Shown: positions 42,277 through 51,222, counted from the first letter of the stretch. The stretch: 63,354 nt of DNA from Bacteroidota bacterium (GCA_023399595.1 JAEWOR010000005.1:1-63354); one strand, 5' to 3'. Made by a program: numbers and translations. The notes: a model not told the origin generated them from the sequence alone.

Positions 42277-42558
42277 TTGAAGCTAATTCATCAAAAACTA
42301 ATTCCCAAAGGTCGGGTCACCACCTATGGAAGTATTGCAAAAGCGATGGGCTTTCCGAATCATGCGCGCCAGGTTGGAAAAGTAATGGGCAATTGTCCCA
42401 AAGATGTCCCTGCACATCGTGTGGTTGCAAGTTGTGGACATCTATCAGTTGTTGGGTTTAAAGAAATACTAGAAGGGGAAGATATTCTCGTGGAAAATAA
42501 CAGAGTTAAAAATTTCAAAAATCTATTTTGGAACCCTTTGGACGAGATCTGGGCGTAG
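42277..42558 (+). CDS. Second alkyltransferase-like protein (ATL, MGMT family), start uncertain
   Basis: The frame encodes LIPKGRVTTYGSIAKAMGFP, NHARQVGKVMGN, PAHRVVASCGH and a typical end (NFKNLFWNPLDEIW). Like the gene at 23547 it has PAHR instead of PCHR, so it should sense alkylated guanine without repairing it. No ATG is available: the first possible start is TTG at 42277, and the usual N-terminal 8-10 residues before LIPKGR read FVVFLKLIHQK with no start. It may begin at a rare codon or be 5'-truncated. Confidence 0.72.
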   Translation: MKLIHQKLIPKGRVTTYGSIAKAMGFPNHARQVGKVMGNCPKDVPAHRVVASCGHLSVVGFKEILEGEDILVENNRVKNFKNLFWNPLDEIWA

Positions 42559-42698
42559 GTATAATATCGAAGTTTTCTAGCAAAATATTGTTACTATTTT
42601 AAATAGCTTTTGGCGGTCAGCAACTTCCACAATCTAGAATTTCTTTAAGATTATTTTCGGGTATGCTTTAATGTATTTTACAGCAAATAATGATTACA

Positions 42699-43250
42699 TT
42701 AAGGATTTTCGGCCGTTGCATTTCTTGCCATTTCGGCTTCGTCAGGCATTTTAGCTAAAGTTTGATCTAATGTGAACAAGGATTCGTCCGTCGCTTGGTC
42801 ACCTCCAGCGATATTCAGCTTATCAATAAGGTCCATTGCTAAACTTTCTTCTTCAATTTGCTCTTTTACAAACCATTGCAGAAAATTCCATGTGGCCCAG
42901 TCTTTTTCTGCAAAAGCTAAATCGACTAATGCGTAGATTTTTTCTGTATTCTCCACTTCATGTTTGAAAACCAAATTGAAGCAGTCTGCTAGACTTTTAG
43001 GATCTTTTCCTGGCGCAGGCAAAGCTTCTACTTTAGGCTTTCCGCCACGGTTTAGGATATATTCCATGAATTTTATGGCATGGTTGCGTTCTTCTTGGGC
43101 ATGACGAAAAAGGAAATTTCCAATGCCATTATAGCCTTTATCCGTTGCCCAAATACCGTAGCTAAGATAGACATGAGATTGTAAATCTTCTACATTCATT
43201 TGAGCGCTTAAGGCTTGTTCTAGTTTTGATGAAATTCTTTTTGTATCCAT
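42699..43250 (-). CDS. ftnA: Ferritin (non-heme)
   Basis: Ferritin oxidises Fe(II) and stores ferric mineral in a 24-subunit cage. The 183-residue four-helix protein keeps ferroxidase ligands: Glu in MNVEDLQSHVY, Glu and His in HAQEERNHAIKFMEYI, Glu in HEVENTEKIY, and Gln/Glu in WFVKEQIEEESL. Its C-terminus is about 15-20 residues longer than E. coli FtnA and acidic. It is transcribed alone. Confidence 0.93.
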   Translation of the reverse strand: MDTKRISSKLEQALSAQMNVEDLQSHVYLSYGIWATDKGYNGIGNFLFRHAQEERNHAIKFMEYILNRGGKPKVEALPAPGKDPKSLADCFNLVFKHEVENTEKIYALVDLAFAEKDWATWNFLQWFVKEQIEEESLAMDLIDKLNIAGGDQATDESLFTLDQTLAKMPDEAEMARNATAENP

Positions 43251-43411
43251 GATTTTGTTGTATTTATTGGTTTTTTAGTATCAAAAACGATTCCAGAAGT
43301 TGGACTCTTTTATGTCTTATTTATGATTACAATATTTTTCAGTTTTATAAAAACAAATTTTTCATTAATATAGATAATGGATACCTATATTCTTTTTAAT
43401 GCCATAAATTC

Positions 43412-44437
43412 TTATAGCGCATATTTGAGACTTTTTTTCGGCTTGTTGTTTTTATGATTAATGCTTTTCCAAATCAACACACCAATGCCAATTGCTAATC
43501 CTGCAGAAATAATATTGTTGCTTGTTTTTGAAGGAACGGGAAAACTAGTTTCTCCATATATTTGATGGGGTTCTCCCGACGCCTGCAAGATATTTCCTGA
43601 TGTATCTTCGGAATGGTCATTTTTCATCATCATTCTTAAAGCAGTTGTGGCAATATTGCTGATGCTGTGCGGAAAAAGCCCATGAATAGTTTTTAAAGCA
43701 TAAGACATAAGCCCTGGAAATTTATCATTTTGAGGCTTTTTTGTCAGCTCATAAATGACTTTTGCAGTGTCTTTGGGGTCGGCAGCAAAAGGTGGAATTT
43801 TAGAATCTAAACCTGAATATTTCGCAGAATGCATATTTCCTGTTGATTGTTGAATTTGAGGATAAATATTACAAATATGGATATTTTTTTCATTACTGTA
43901 TTCACTTTGTAAACCGCTCATCAAACCTTTTATTCCGAATTTTGTGGCGGAATAAACCGAGCTGTAAGGCGCTGGCATGTAACCACCAATAGAAACGTTA
44001 TTAATAAGAATACCTTGTTTTTGTTCTTTAAAAACGGGCAAAATATAATATGCCCCGAGCATATATCCCATAAGATTGGTCTTGATGACTTGCTCATTAA
44101 TTTCTAAAGGAATTTCCTCAAATTTTCCACTCGCCATAACGCCAGCATTATTAACCCAAATGTCTATTTTCCCAAATTCATCTAGTCCCACTTGTACCAA
44201 TGTTTTAACCTCTTTTGCAATGGACATATCTGTGGATTTAACAATTACTTTTGCACCTAGCCTTCGACATTCTTCAGCCGCTTTTTCTAAAGCAGGAAGT
44301 CCTCGCGAAGCAAGTATCAAATTGTAGCCTTTTTTTGCAAATAGTTGCGCTGTAGCCAAGCCTACACCACTAGAGGCTCCAGTGATAACCGCAGTTTTGC
44401 TAATGTGGGCTTGGTTATTTGTAAGATCATTTTCCAT
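43412..44437 (-). CDS. SDR family oxidoreductase with C-terminal membrane segment
   Basis: The 341-residue protein is a classical short-chain dehydrogenase. It has the NAD(P)-binding TGASSGVGLATAQLFAKKGY, the NNAGV motif, and catalytic YSATKFGIKGL with Ser in NNVSIGGY. After the SDR domain (about residues 15-265) a further 75 residues contain a hydrophobic helix (IISAGLAIGIGVLIWKSI) near the basic C-terminus, which would tether it to the inner membrane. The substrate is not evident. Confidence 0.87.
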   Translation of the reverse strand: MENDLTNNQAHISKTAVITGASSGVGLATAQLFAKKGYNLILASRGLPALEKAAEECRRLGAKVIVKSTDMSIAKEVKTLVQVGLDEFGKIDIWVNNAGVMASGKFEEIPLEINEQVIKTNLMGYMLGAYYILPVFKEQKQGILINNVSIGGYMPAPYSSVYSATKFGIKGLMSGLQSEYSNEKNIHICNIYPQIQQSTGNMHSAKYSGLDSKIPPFAADPKDTAKVIYELTKKPQNDKFPGLMSYALKTIHGLFPHSISNIATTALRMMMKNDHSEDTSGNILQASGEPHQIYGETSFPVPSKTSNNIISAGLAIGIGVLIWKSINHKNNKPKKSLKYAL

Positions 44438-44730
44438 TTTTTATTGTGTATTAATTGATTGTTTTCTCAATGATGTTTTTGAATTAAAACAAGTATTATG
44501 CCTTAAATAATATCAAGAATATAGATAAATTCTTTTATTTTTCTGAAAACACTTATTATAGACGGTTTAAAGTGAATTAAATAAAATTAAGGTAAATGCT
44601 ATCACTTGAATCTTTATATTTGGCTTAGTTTTCGATATTTACTTCAAAACCATCAAGAATATAGAAGATAAAAACAAGTTTATATTTAAAAATTCTAAAA
44701 TGAATTTCTAACCTTCAAATACAGAATATT
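44438..44730. other. Divergent intergenic region, A/T-rich
   Basis: This 290-base gap separates the divergent SDR and lipocalin genes and must hold both promoters. No exact TAnnTTTG box at a convincing position and no gene was identified. Confidence 0.4.
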
Positions 44731-45279
44731 ATGAAACGAAAAAATCTTAAATATCCGCTTGCTGCTTTGGTAGGATTTGGATTGATGTATGGATTATTGG
44801 CTTGCTCTAGCAATAACAAAATGAGTTCTAAAGTGAAAGTTGTACAAAACTTTGATTCAGAAAAATACTTGGGGCAATGGTACGAAATCGCAAGACTGGA
44901 TTTTAAATATGAAAAAGATCTCAAAAATGTTACCGCAAATTATTCTAAACGAGAAGATGGCAAAATAAAAGTCGTCAACAAAGGTTACAATTATGTGAAA
45001 AACAAATGGGAAGAAGCCACGGGAAAAGCAAAATTTGCAGATTCTGAAAAATCTGCAGCTCTGAAAGTCTCTTTTTTTGGACCATTTTACTCAGAATATA
45101 ATGTCGTAATGTTGGATCCAGATTACCAATCGGCTTTAGTGTTTGGAGAAAGCACCGACTATATTTGGATGCTGTCCCGAAGCAAAAATCTTCCAGAAGC
45201 CACCAAACAAGCCTATTTAGAATTTGCCAAAAAACATGGTTACGACGTGAGCAAACTGGTGTGGACTAAGCAAGATTAA
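44731..45279 (+). CDS. blc: Lipocalin family lipoprotein (Blc-like)
   Basis: The 182-residue product has a lipoprotein signal ending in GLLAC. An outer-membrane lipocalin fold follows: the GxW region YLGQWYEIARLDFKYEKDL, the TANYSKREDGKIKVVNKGYN strands and YIWMLSRSKNLPE near the end. Blc in E. coli binds lysophospholipids and helps under envelope stress. It lies upstream of an FAD-dependent oxidoreductase on the same strand. Confidence 0.92.
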   Translation: MKRKNLKYPLAALVGFGLMYGLLACSSNNKMSSKVKVVQNFDSEKYLGQWYEIARLDFKYEKDLKNVTANYSKREDGKIKVVNKGYNYVKNKWEEATGKAKFADSEKSAALKVSFFGPFYSEYNVVMLDPDYQSALVFGESTDYIWMLSRSKNLPEATKQAYLEFAKKHGYDVSKLVWTKQD

Positions 45280-45366
45280 TAAAAATATCATTTTTTAGGA
45301 CCTGTCGCGAATTTTGATGGGACTTTTTTTCTTTCTAAATCAAAATTTTTAATATAAACAACAGCT

Positions 45367-46572
45367 ATGGATTTAAAATCTAATGAAGCATTTTGGCTGG
45401 TGAAAAATGGAATCATCCATGCTTATCCTTCACTTCACGTAGATAAATCTTGTGATGTTTTGATAATAGGAGGTGGAATAACGGGAAGTCTTATGGCGCA
45501 CCAATGCATCAAAGATGGTTATCAAACAATATTGATTGACAAACGCGAAATCGCACACGGAAGTTCTTCTGCTACCACATCTATGCTTCAATATGAAATT
45601 GATATTCCGCTGTATCAACTTTCGGAAATAATCGGCGAAAAATCGGCGGTCAATTGCTACAAAGCTTGCGCTGAATCGATCGATTTGTTGCAAAATATTT
45701 GTCAGGAAATCCATTCTAAAGCAGGTTTTAGAAAGAAGAAATCTCTGTATTTTGCAGCGTTCAAAAAAGATAAACAATGGCTTAAGAAAGAATTTGAAGC
45801 CCGAAAGAAAGCTGGTTTTTCTGTAAAGTGGTTAGACGAGAAAGAAATCGACAAACGATTTAAAATACCAACTTCCCACGGCGGAATTCTCTCCGAGCAG
45901 GGGGGAAGTGTGGATGCTTTTCAATTGGTGCATGAGCTTTTGGATTATAATCTTAAAAAAGGTTTAGAAGTTTATGACAAAACAGAAATGATTGCTATAC
46001 AATCAATAAAGAAAAAAACTCATATAAAATTAAATACGGGAGCAAATATCATTGCTAAGAAAGTGGTTTTTTGTACAGGCTATGAAAGTACCAATTTGAT
46101 TAAAGAAAAATTTGTGAATCTGTTGAGTACTTATGCAATTATTTCCGAGGTGGATGAAGAATTAACCAAAGCTTACCAAGACCTTCTTATCTGGAATACT
46201 GCAAATCCGTATTTGTACTTGCGCACGACGGACGATCACCGAATGCTGATAGGTGGCGAAGATGAAGACTTTTACAATCCTGAATTAAGAGATCAGCTAC
46301 TAAACAAAAAAGCTAAAATTCTGAATAAAAAGTTTCATAAAAACTTTCCGTCTTTTATTTTTAGGGAAGATTTCGCATGGTCTGGAACTTTTGGTTCCAC
46401 CAAAGATGGACTGCCTTATATTGGAACTCACAAGGATTATAAAAATGCCTATTTTGTTTTAGGATTTGGTGGGAATGGCATCACTTTTTCGGTAGTGGGA
46501 ATGGAAATGCTATCCTATTGGCTAAAAAATAAAAAACATCCTTTAGCGACCTATTTTGCTTTTGGAAGATAA
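45367..46572 (+). CDS. FAD-dependent oxidoreductase (DAO/GlpO-like)
   Basis: The 401-residue protein is a D-amino-acid-oxidase-type flavoenzyme. It has a dinucleotide-binding VLIIGGGITGSLMAHQCI at about residue 30, DKREIAHGSSSATTSMLQYE, a second nucleotide-contact region KVVFCTGYES and the C-terminal FGGNGITFSVVGMEML. It would oxidise an amine or amino acid with O2. The substrate cannot be read. It follows the lipocalin gene by 87 bases. Confidence 0.85.
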   Translation: MDLKSNEAFWLVKNGIIHAYPSLHVDKSCDVLIIGGGITGSLMAHQCIKDGYQTILIDKREIAHGSSSATTSMLQYEIDIPLYQLSEIIGEKSAVNCYKACAESIDLLQNICQEIHSKAGFRKKKSLYFAAFKKDKQWLKKEFEARKKAGFSVKWLDEKEIDKRFKIPTSHGGILSEQGGSVDAFQLVHELLDYNLKKGLEVYDKTEMIAIQSIKKKTHIKLNTGANIIAKKVVFCTGYESTNLIKEKFVNLLSTYAIISEVDEELTKAYQDLLIWNTANPYLYLRTTDDHRMLIGGEDEDFYNPELRDQLLNKKAKILNKKFHKNFPSFIFREDFAWSGTFGSTKDGLPYIGTHKDYKNAYFVLGFGGNGITFSVVGMEMLSYWLKNKKHPLATYFAFGR

Positions 46573-46864
46573 AAATAAACTTGTTTTGTTGTGTTTCGGA
46601 TTTCATTTTTATCTAAATTTATTTTATTGATGAAATAGATTATAGTTGGTGAAAAGAACGTTAATAAAAAAGTTAATTAACTATTTTAAATTAAATAAGA
46701 AAGGGAAATGAATGTATTTTCCTTGTATAATTTTTTAAAATTTAATGATGTCTTTAAGTATATTGATGATGGTAATTTTTAGATTATTTTCCTAAGATGT
46801 TAATTTTTTTATCATAAGAAACATTGTGTTGAATGCTTAAATTATTTTGTCATCAAATAAATAT
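46573..46864. other. Intergenic region 5' of the ars operon
   Basis: About 290 A/T-rich bases contain no convincing gene. The end nearest arsR contains the first ArsR operator and presumably the ars promoter. Confidence 0.4.
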
Positions 46865-46880
46865 ATCGTAATATTGCGAT
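46865..46880. promoter_or_regulatory. Operator 1 of the ArsR-type repressor
   Basis: ATCGTAATATTGCGAT is an almost perfect inverted repeat 13 bases 5' of the arsR start. It differs at one base from the perfect palindrome after arsR. Confidence 0.75.
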
Positions 46881-46893
46881 ACGAAATTAATCT

Positions 46894-47223
46894 ATGGGAA
46901 CTACAAAATCAGAAATATTTACAGACGAACAAAATAGATTAGCACTCATGTTCAAAGTATTTGGAAATCCGGCACGTATTGCTATTTTACAGTACATTAT
47001 CAATCAAAAAGCGTGTATTTGCAATGATTTGGTAGATGAATTAGGCTTGGCACAAGCAACGATTTCTCAGCATTTAAAGGAGCTCAAAACACTTGGAATT
47101 ATTCAAGGTACTATCGAAGGAAAGTCTGTCTGCTATTGTATTGATGAAAAAGTTTGGAATGATGTTCAAAACGATTTGATTGCATTTTTCAAACAAGATG
47201 TTCACATTAAACAATGCTGTTAA
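46894..47223 (+). CDS. arsR: ArsR family metalloregulator
   Basis: The 109-residue winged-helix repressor would leave DNA on binding arsenite. It has FKVFGNPARIAILQYIINQK, the ACICNDLVDELGLAQATISQ recognition region in which two cysteines (CIC) precede the recognition helix, and a C-terminal KQCC. The cysteines are the likely As(III) ligands. It is the first gene of the arsenic cassette, with one palindrome before it and one after it. Confidence 0.92.
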   Translation: MGTTKSEIFTDEQNRLALMFKVFGNPARIAILQYIINQKACICNDLVDELGLAQATISQHLKELKTLGIIQGTIEGKSVCYCIDEKVWNDVQNDLIAFFKQDVHIKQCC

Positions 47224-47245
47224 TACTTTTTTTATATTAATTATC

Positions 47246-47261
47246 ATCGTAATATTACGAT
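47246..47261. promoter_or_regulatory. Operator 2 of the ArsR-type repressor, perfect palindrome
   Basis: ATCGTAATATTACGAT is a perfect 16-base palindrome in the 94-base gap between arsR and DUF6428. The same word is 5' of arsR, implying a second ArsR-controlled promoter. Confidence 0.75.
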
Positions 47262-47317
47262 AATGGTAAAAGTAAATGAATATTAATCATAACAAGTTAA
47301 ATTATAAATAATAAGCT

Positions 47318-47782
47318 ATGACACTTGAACAAATTAAAGAAATTCTACCAACATTAGAGAATGTTGAATTTCAATTAGAAAATGGGACTTTTGTTCCTGA
47401 ACACTTTCACGTAACAGAAGTTGGTCAAATTACAAAAAACTTTATCGATTGTGGCGGAACCATTCGCAACGAAAAAGTAGTTAACTTTCAGTTATGGAAT
47501 GCAGATGATTACGAACATCGTCTAAAACCAGGTAAACTATTAAACATCATCAAGCTATCCGAGGAAAAAATTGGGATCGAAGATGCTGAAATTGAAGTAG
47601 AGTATCAAGCCGAAACGATTGGAAAATTTGATTTAGATTTTAACGGAAAATCTTTTGTTTTAAAAAACAAAACAACAGCATGTTTAGCCGAAGATGCGTG
47701 TGGAATTCCTAGCCAAAAACAAAAAGTGAATTTGTCGGAACTAAACAATACTTGTTGTACACCTAATTCGGGTTGTTGCTAA
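47318..47782 (+). CDS. DUF6428 family protein with Cys-rich tail
   Basis: The 154-residue protein opens TLEQIKEILPTLENVEFQLE and matches DUF6428, a family met in Bacteroidota ars operons and without a known activity. The last 40 residues contain seven cysteines (CLAEDACG, CCTPNSGCC), which suggests binding of As(III) or another soft metal. Placement between two arsenic genes supports a chaperone or sequestration role by inference. Confidence 0.78.
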   Translation: MTLEQIKEILPTLENVEFQLENGTFVPEHFHVTEVGQITKNFIDCGGTIRNEKVVNFQLWNADDYEHRLKPGKLLNIIKLSEEKIGIEDAEIEVEYQAETIGKFDLDFNGKSFVLKNKTTACLAEDACGIPSQKQKVNLSELNNTCCTPNSGCC

Positions 47783-47814
47783 GAATGTAAAATAAATCAA
47801 TAAAAATCAACGAA

Positions 47815-48885
47815 ATGGAGGATATTTTTGATGTTATAGTTATTGGTGGCGGTCAAAGTGCATTGGCGTGTGGCTATTATCTACGACGTGCAAAATTGAA
47901 TTATCTTATTTTAGATAAACAAAATACTCCTGGAGGCGCTTGGCTTCATGCTTGGGATAGTTTAACGCTTTTTTCTCCAGCAGATTACAGCTCGTTGCCT
48001 GGATGGATAATGCCAAAAACAGAACATAAATTTCCACCGAAACAACAGGTTATAGATTATTTAGAACAGTACGAAAAGCATTATCAACTTCATATCAAAC
48101 GGAATAGTGAAGTTATTGAAATTAAAAAAGTTGATGGTATTTTTTACGTTCATACGCGCCAAAGTTTCTTTAAAACCAAAGCTGTTATTTCTGCAACTGG
48201 AACGTGGGGGAATCCTTTTATTCCCCATACAAAAGGAATAGAAAAATACAAGGGAATTCAAATTCATTCTAGTAACTATAAAAATCCAGAGAAATTTAAC
48301 GGTTTAAAAACCCTAGTTGTTGGAGAAGGTAATTCAGGTGCTCAAATTGTCGCTGAAGTTTCAAAAATTACATCAGTAAAATGGGCTACAAAAAAAGCTC
48401 CTGATTTTTTACCAGATGAAGTAGATGGATATTATCTTTTTAAAGTAGCTAATGCAAAATATAAAGCAGAATTAGAGGGCAAAGTCTTTGACGCTTCACA
48501 GTACAGTTTAGGTAGTATTGTAATGGTTCCACCTGTAAAAGAAGCTCGTGAAAGAGGAGCTTTAATTTCCAATGGCTCATTCCTCGAATTATACGAAAAA
48601 GGAGTGATTTGGAATGATGGCAATCAAGAAGAATTTGATGCTATTATTTGGTGCACAGGCTTTGGTTACGATACTTCTTTCCTAAAATCCTTAGTAAAAA
48701 CAGATGAGAAAGGAGCGGCTAAAACCAATGAAACCAAATCTTTAGAAGTTGAAGGCTTGTGGTTTGTTGGGTATGGGAATTGGTCGGGTTACGCTTCCGC
48801 AACGTTAATAGGTGTGAACAGGACTGCAAAACAAACAGTTATAGAAATTGAAGATTTTTTGTCTAAGCATTTCGAAATCAATTAG
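47815..48885 (+). CDS. arsO: Flavin-binding monooxygenase of the ars operon (ArsO-like)
   Basis: The 356-residue protein has an FAD-binding VIVIGGGQSALACGYYLRRA, the TPGGAW segment, an NADPH-binding VVGEGNSGAQIVAEV and the C-terminal GYGNWSGYASATLIG. This is the layout of the group B flavin monooxygenase-like proteins called ArsO in arsenic operons. Its reaction in arsenic metabolism is not settled, and an NADPH-dependent oxidation is presumed. It starts 32 bases after DUF6428. Confidence 0.83.
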   Translation: MEDIFDVIVIGGGQSALACGYYLRRAKLNYLILDKQNTPGGAWLHAWDSLTLFSPADYSSLPGWIMPKTEHKFPPKQQVIDYLEQYEKHYQLHIKRNSEVIEIKKVDGIFYVHTRQSFFKTKAVISATGTWGNPFIPHTKGIEKYKGIQIHSSNYKNPEKFNGLKTLVVGEGNSGAQIVAEVSKITSVKWATKKAPDFLPDEVDGYYLFKVANAKYKAELEGKVFDASQYSLGSIVMVPPVKEARERGALISNGSFLELYEKGVIWNDGNQEEFDAIIWCTGFGYDTSFLKSLVKTDEKGAAKTNETKSLEVEGLWFVGYGNWSGYASATLIGVNRTAKQTVIEIEDFLSKHFEIN

Positions 48886-48889
48886 ATCT

Positions 48890-49501
48890 ATGTACCCAGC
48901 GATAAAAAAAACAGTAGAAAGTTTTCATTTATTAAAAATTAACGAAGACCGAAAAATTCTACTAGAGCCATTGATAGATTTTATTCAAAATAAAATAAAA
49001 GAAAAACAGCAAATAAATCTCAATTTCATTTGCACCCACAATTCGCGTAGAAGTCATTTTGCACAAATTTGGGCTCAAGTTGCAGCCGCACATTTTAATA
49101 TATCCAATGTAAATTGTTATTCGGGTGGTACAGAAGAAACGGCTTTATTTCCAAAAATCGCAGAAACATTAAGTCAGCAAGGTTTTCAAATTCTAAAAAT
49201 AGCGGAAAGTAACAATCCAATTTATGCTATTAAGTTTGGCGAAAATGCGCTGCCTATTATTGGTTTTTCTAAAAAGTATGATAGTCCTTACAATCCAGTT
49301 TCAAAATTTGCAGCCATTCTGACTTGTTCACAAGCAGACGAAGGATGCCCTTTTATAGCAGGTGTAGAAAGAAGAATTCCGATAACTTTTGAAGATCCTA
49401 AAATTGTAGATAACACTCCAGAACAAGATAAAGTTTACACAGAACGAAGTTGGCAAATCGCCACAGAAATGTTTTATGTCTTTTCAAAAATCAATAAATA
49501 A
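48890..49501 (+). CDS. arsC: Arsenate reductase (low-molecular-weight phosphatase type)
   Basis: ArsC reduces As(V) to As(III) before export. The P-loop C-x5-R appears as CTHNSRRS near residue 44, followed by FAQIWAQVAA. ATG at 48890 gives a 203-residue protein of usual length starting MYPAIKKTVE. An upstream start at 48848 lies inside the flavoprotein gene and is rejected. Redox cysteines further on (LTCSQADEGCPF) complete the thiol relay. It ends two bases before the exporter gene. Confidence 0.88.
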   Translation: MYPAIKKTVESFHLLKINEDRKILLEPLIDFIQNKIKEKQQINLNFICTHNSRRSHFAQIWAQVAAAHFNISNVNCYSGGTEETALFPKIAETLSQQGFQILKIAESNNPIYAIKFGENALPIIGFSKKYDSPYNPVSKFAAILTCSQADEGCPFIAGVERRIPITFEDPKIVDNTPEQDKVYTERSWQIATEMFYVFSKINK

Positions 49502-49503
49502 AA

Positions 49504-50532
49504 ATGCAACCAAAATTAAAATTCTTAGACCGATACCTTACTCTCTGGATATTCATTGCAATGACATTAGGAATTGGTTTAGGCGTTATTTTTCCGAATA
49601 GTTCAAGTTTTACCAATGCTTTATCCGTAGGCACAACAAATATTCCGTTAGCAATTGGACTTATTTTAATGATGTATCCGCCTTTAACAAAAGTCGATTA
49701 TTCTTTGCTTCCAACTGCATTTAAGGACAAAAAAGTGATGGGGATATCCTTGTTACTCAATTGGATTATTGGACCCATCTTGATGTTTGTTTTGGCAATT
49801 ATTTTCTTACAAAACGAACCTGATTATATGATTGGTTTAATTCTGATAGGATTAGCAAGATGTATCGCAATGGTTATTGTTTGGAGTGATCTGGCCAAAG
49901 CAAATAGAGAATACACAGCGATGTTGGTAGCATTAAACTCTATTTTTCAAGTAGTATCGTACAGCTTTTTCGTATGGCTTTTTATCAATGTTTTACCCAA
50001 CAAGTTAGGATTAGCCACCTTGAATGTCAGCGTTTCTATGAAAAACGTTACAGAAAGTGTTGTCATATATTTAGGAATTCCATTTTTAGCAGGCTTTTTA
50101 AGTCGCTATTTTTTAATGAAATTAAAAGGTAAAGAATGGTATCATCACAAATTTATTCCTGCTATTTCTCCAATAACATTGTATGCATTATTATTTACAA
50201 TTGTATTAATGTTTAGTTTAAAAGGAGATCAAATTTTAGAATTACCAATGGATGTTTTAAAAATTGCAATACCTTTAATTATCTACTTTGTATTGATGTT
50301 TTTTGTGAGTTTCTTTCTTAATAAATCTGTAAAGATTCCTTATGATAAAAACGCATCTATCGCATTTACTGCCACTGGTAATAATTTCGAGTTAGCTATT
50401 GCTGTTTCTATTGCTGTTTTTGGACTTCATTCTCCTCAAGCATTTGTTGGTGTTATTGGTCCTTTGGTCGAAGTTCCTGTTTTGATTCTATTGGTAAAAG
50501 CAAGTTTATGGTTGAAAAAGAAATATTATTAA
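49504..50532 (+). CDS. acr3: ACR3 family arsenite efflux transporter
   Basis: The 342-residue protein has ten membrane segments of the bile acid/arsenite (BART) superfamily. It shows the ACR3 signatures GLARCIAMVIVWSDLAKANR, whose Cys is essential in characterised members, and TATGNNFELAIAVSIAVFG. It exports the arsenite made by ArsC, driven by the proton gradient. It is the last gene of the cassette. Confidence 0.95.
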   Translation: MQPKLKFLDRYLTLWIFIAMTLGIGLGVIFPNSSSFTNALSVGTTNIPLAIGLILMMYPPLTKVDYSLLPTAFKDKKVMGISLLLNWIIGPILMFVLAIIFLQNEPDYMIGLILIGLARCIAMVIVWSDLAKANREYTAMLVALNSIFQVVSYSFFVWLFINVLPNKLGLATLNVSVSMKNVTESVVIYLGIPFLAGFLSRYFLMKLKGKEWYHHKFIPAISPITLYALLFTIVLMFSLKGDQILELPMDVLKIAIPLIIYFVLMFFVSFFLNKSVKIPYDKNASIAFTATGNNFELAIAVSIAVFGLHSPQAFVGVIGPLVEVPVLILLVKASLWLKKKYY

Positions 50533-50659
50533 GCTCAAAATCACTCATATGATGGGTGATGATATTCTGTTTTGATTTAACTGCTGCATTATTTTCTTAC
50601 TCAGTTTGTTGATGTTTTTTTATAATCTTTATCTTAAAAACAGGTTATAAATATAAAAT

Positions 50660-50911
50660 TTAAAGAAAGGATTTGCGATATTCCAATGGCGTTACTTGAG
50701 TTTTGGATTTGAATAGCTTATTAAAAGACTGCGAATGTTCAAAACCCAATTCGTAGGCTATTTCACTTACGGACAAATCTGTTGTAGATAGCTTTTCTTT
50801 AGCTATTTCAATAATCTTTTTATGAATATGTTGTTGCGTATTTTTACAAGATAATAAAAAGAATCCATTTGACAGGATTAACACAAAAGTTGTTTTGAAA
50901 TTTAATGCCAT
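50660..50911 (-). pseudogene. Remnant of an AraC family transcriptional regulator
   Basis: Residues 25-83 match the C-terminal part of an AraC DNA-binding domain (HIHKKIIEIAKEKL, VSEIAYELGFEHSQSFNKLF, VTPLEYRKS). The preceding 24 residues (FVLILSNGFFLLSCKN) are hydrophobic and do not belong there. A shifted frame over the same bases reads FCVNPVKWIL, which resembles the usual first helix-turn-helix turn. A frameshift and 5' loss are the simplest explanation. As a free 83-residue protein it would have only one of the two DNA-binding motifs. Confidence 0.55.
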
Positions 50912-51185
50912 TTTACGTTTTTTAAGATTGATAAAATAGTTTCTGTACGAGCTATTAATATAGCAGGAACAATACCAATCGTACTAAATTATTTAAACAC
51001 TTTTTCAATTTCAAAATCGATGATTTTTTTTGTATAAGAGTGTAAAAGTAATTTTTACAAAAGCTTTATTAATTTCAAAATAATGAATAACATTTCACTG
51101 CATTACAAAAAATTGGAAAATATCAGTAGCGAAAGGAATAGGGTATTGCAGAACTTGTGATTACTCCTGAATTTTGTTAATTAAG
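50912..51185. other. Intergenic region without visible gene
   Basis: About 270 A/T-rich bases show no convincing open frame or repeat; part may be further AraC gene remnant. Confidence 0.35.
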
Positions 51186-51222
51186 GTTTACAAAGATTTT
51201 TTTATTAAAAATCTTTGTAAAC
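51186..51222. terminator. Perfect 16-bp inverted repeat overlapping a gene end
   Basis: GTTTACAAAGATTTTT and AAAAATCTTTGTAAAC pair perfectly around five bases. The right arm encodes the last five codons of the minus-strand gene at 51205 and the stop sits in the loop. No T-run follows the hairpin on the minus strand. Confidence 0.55.
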
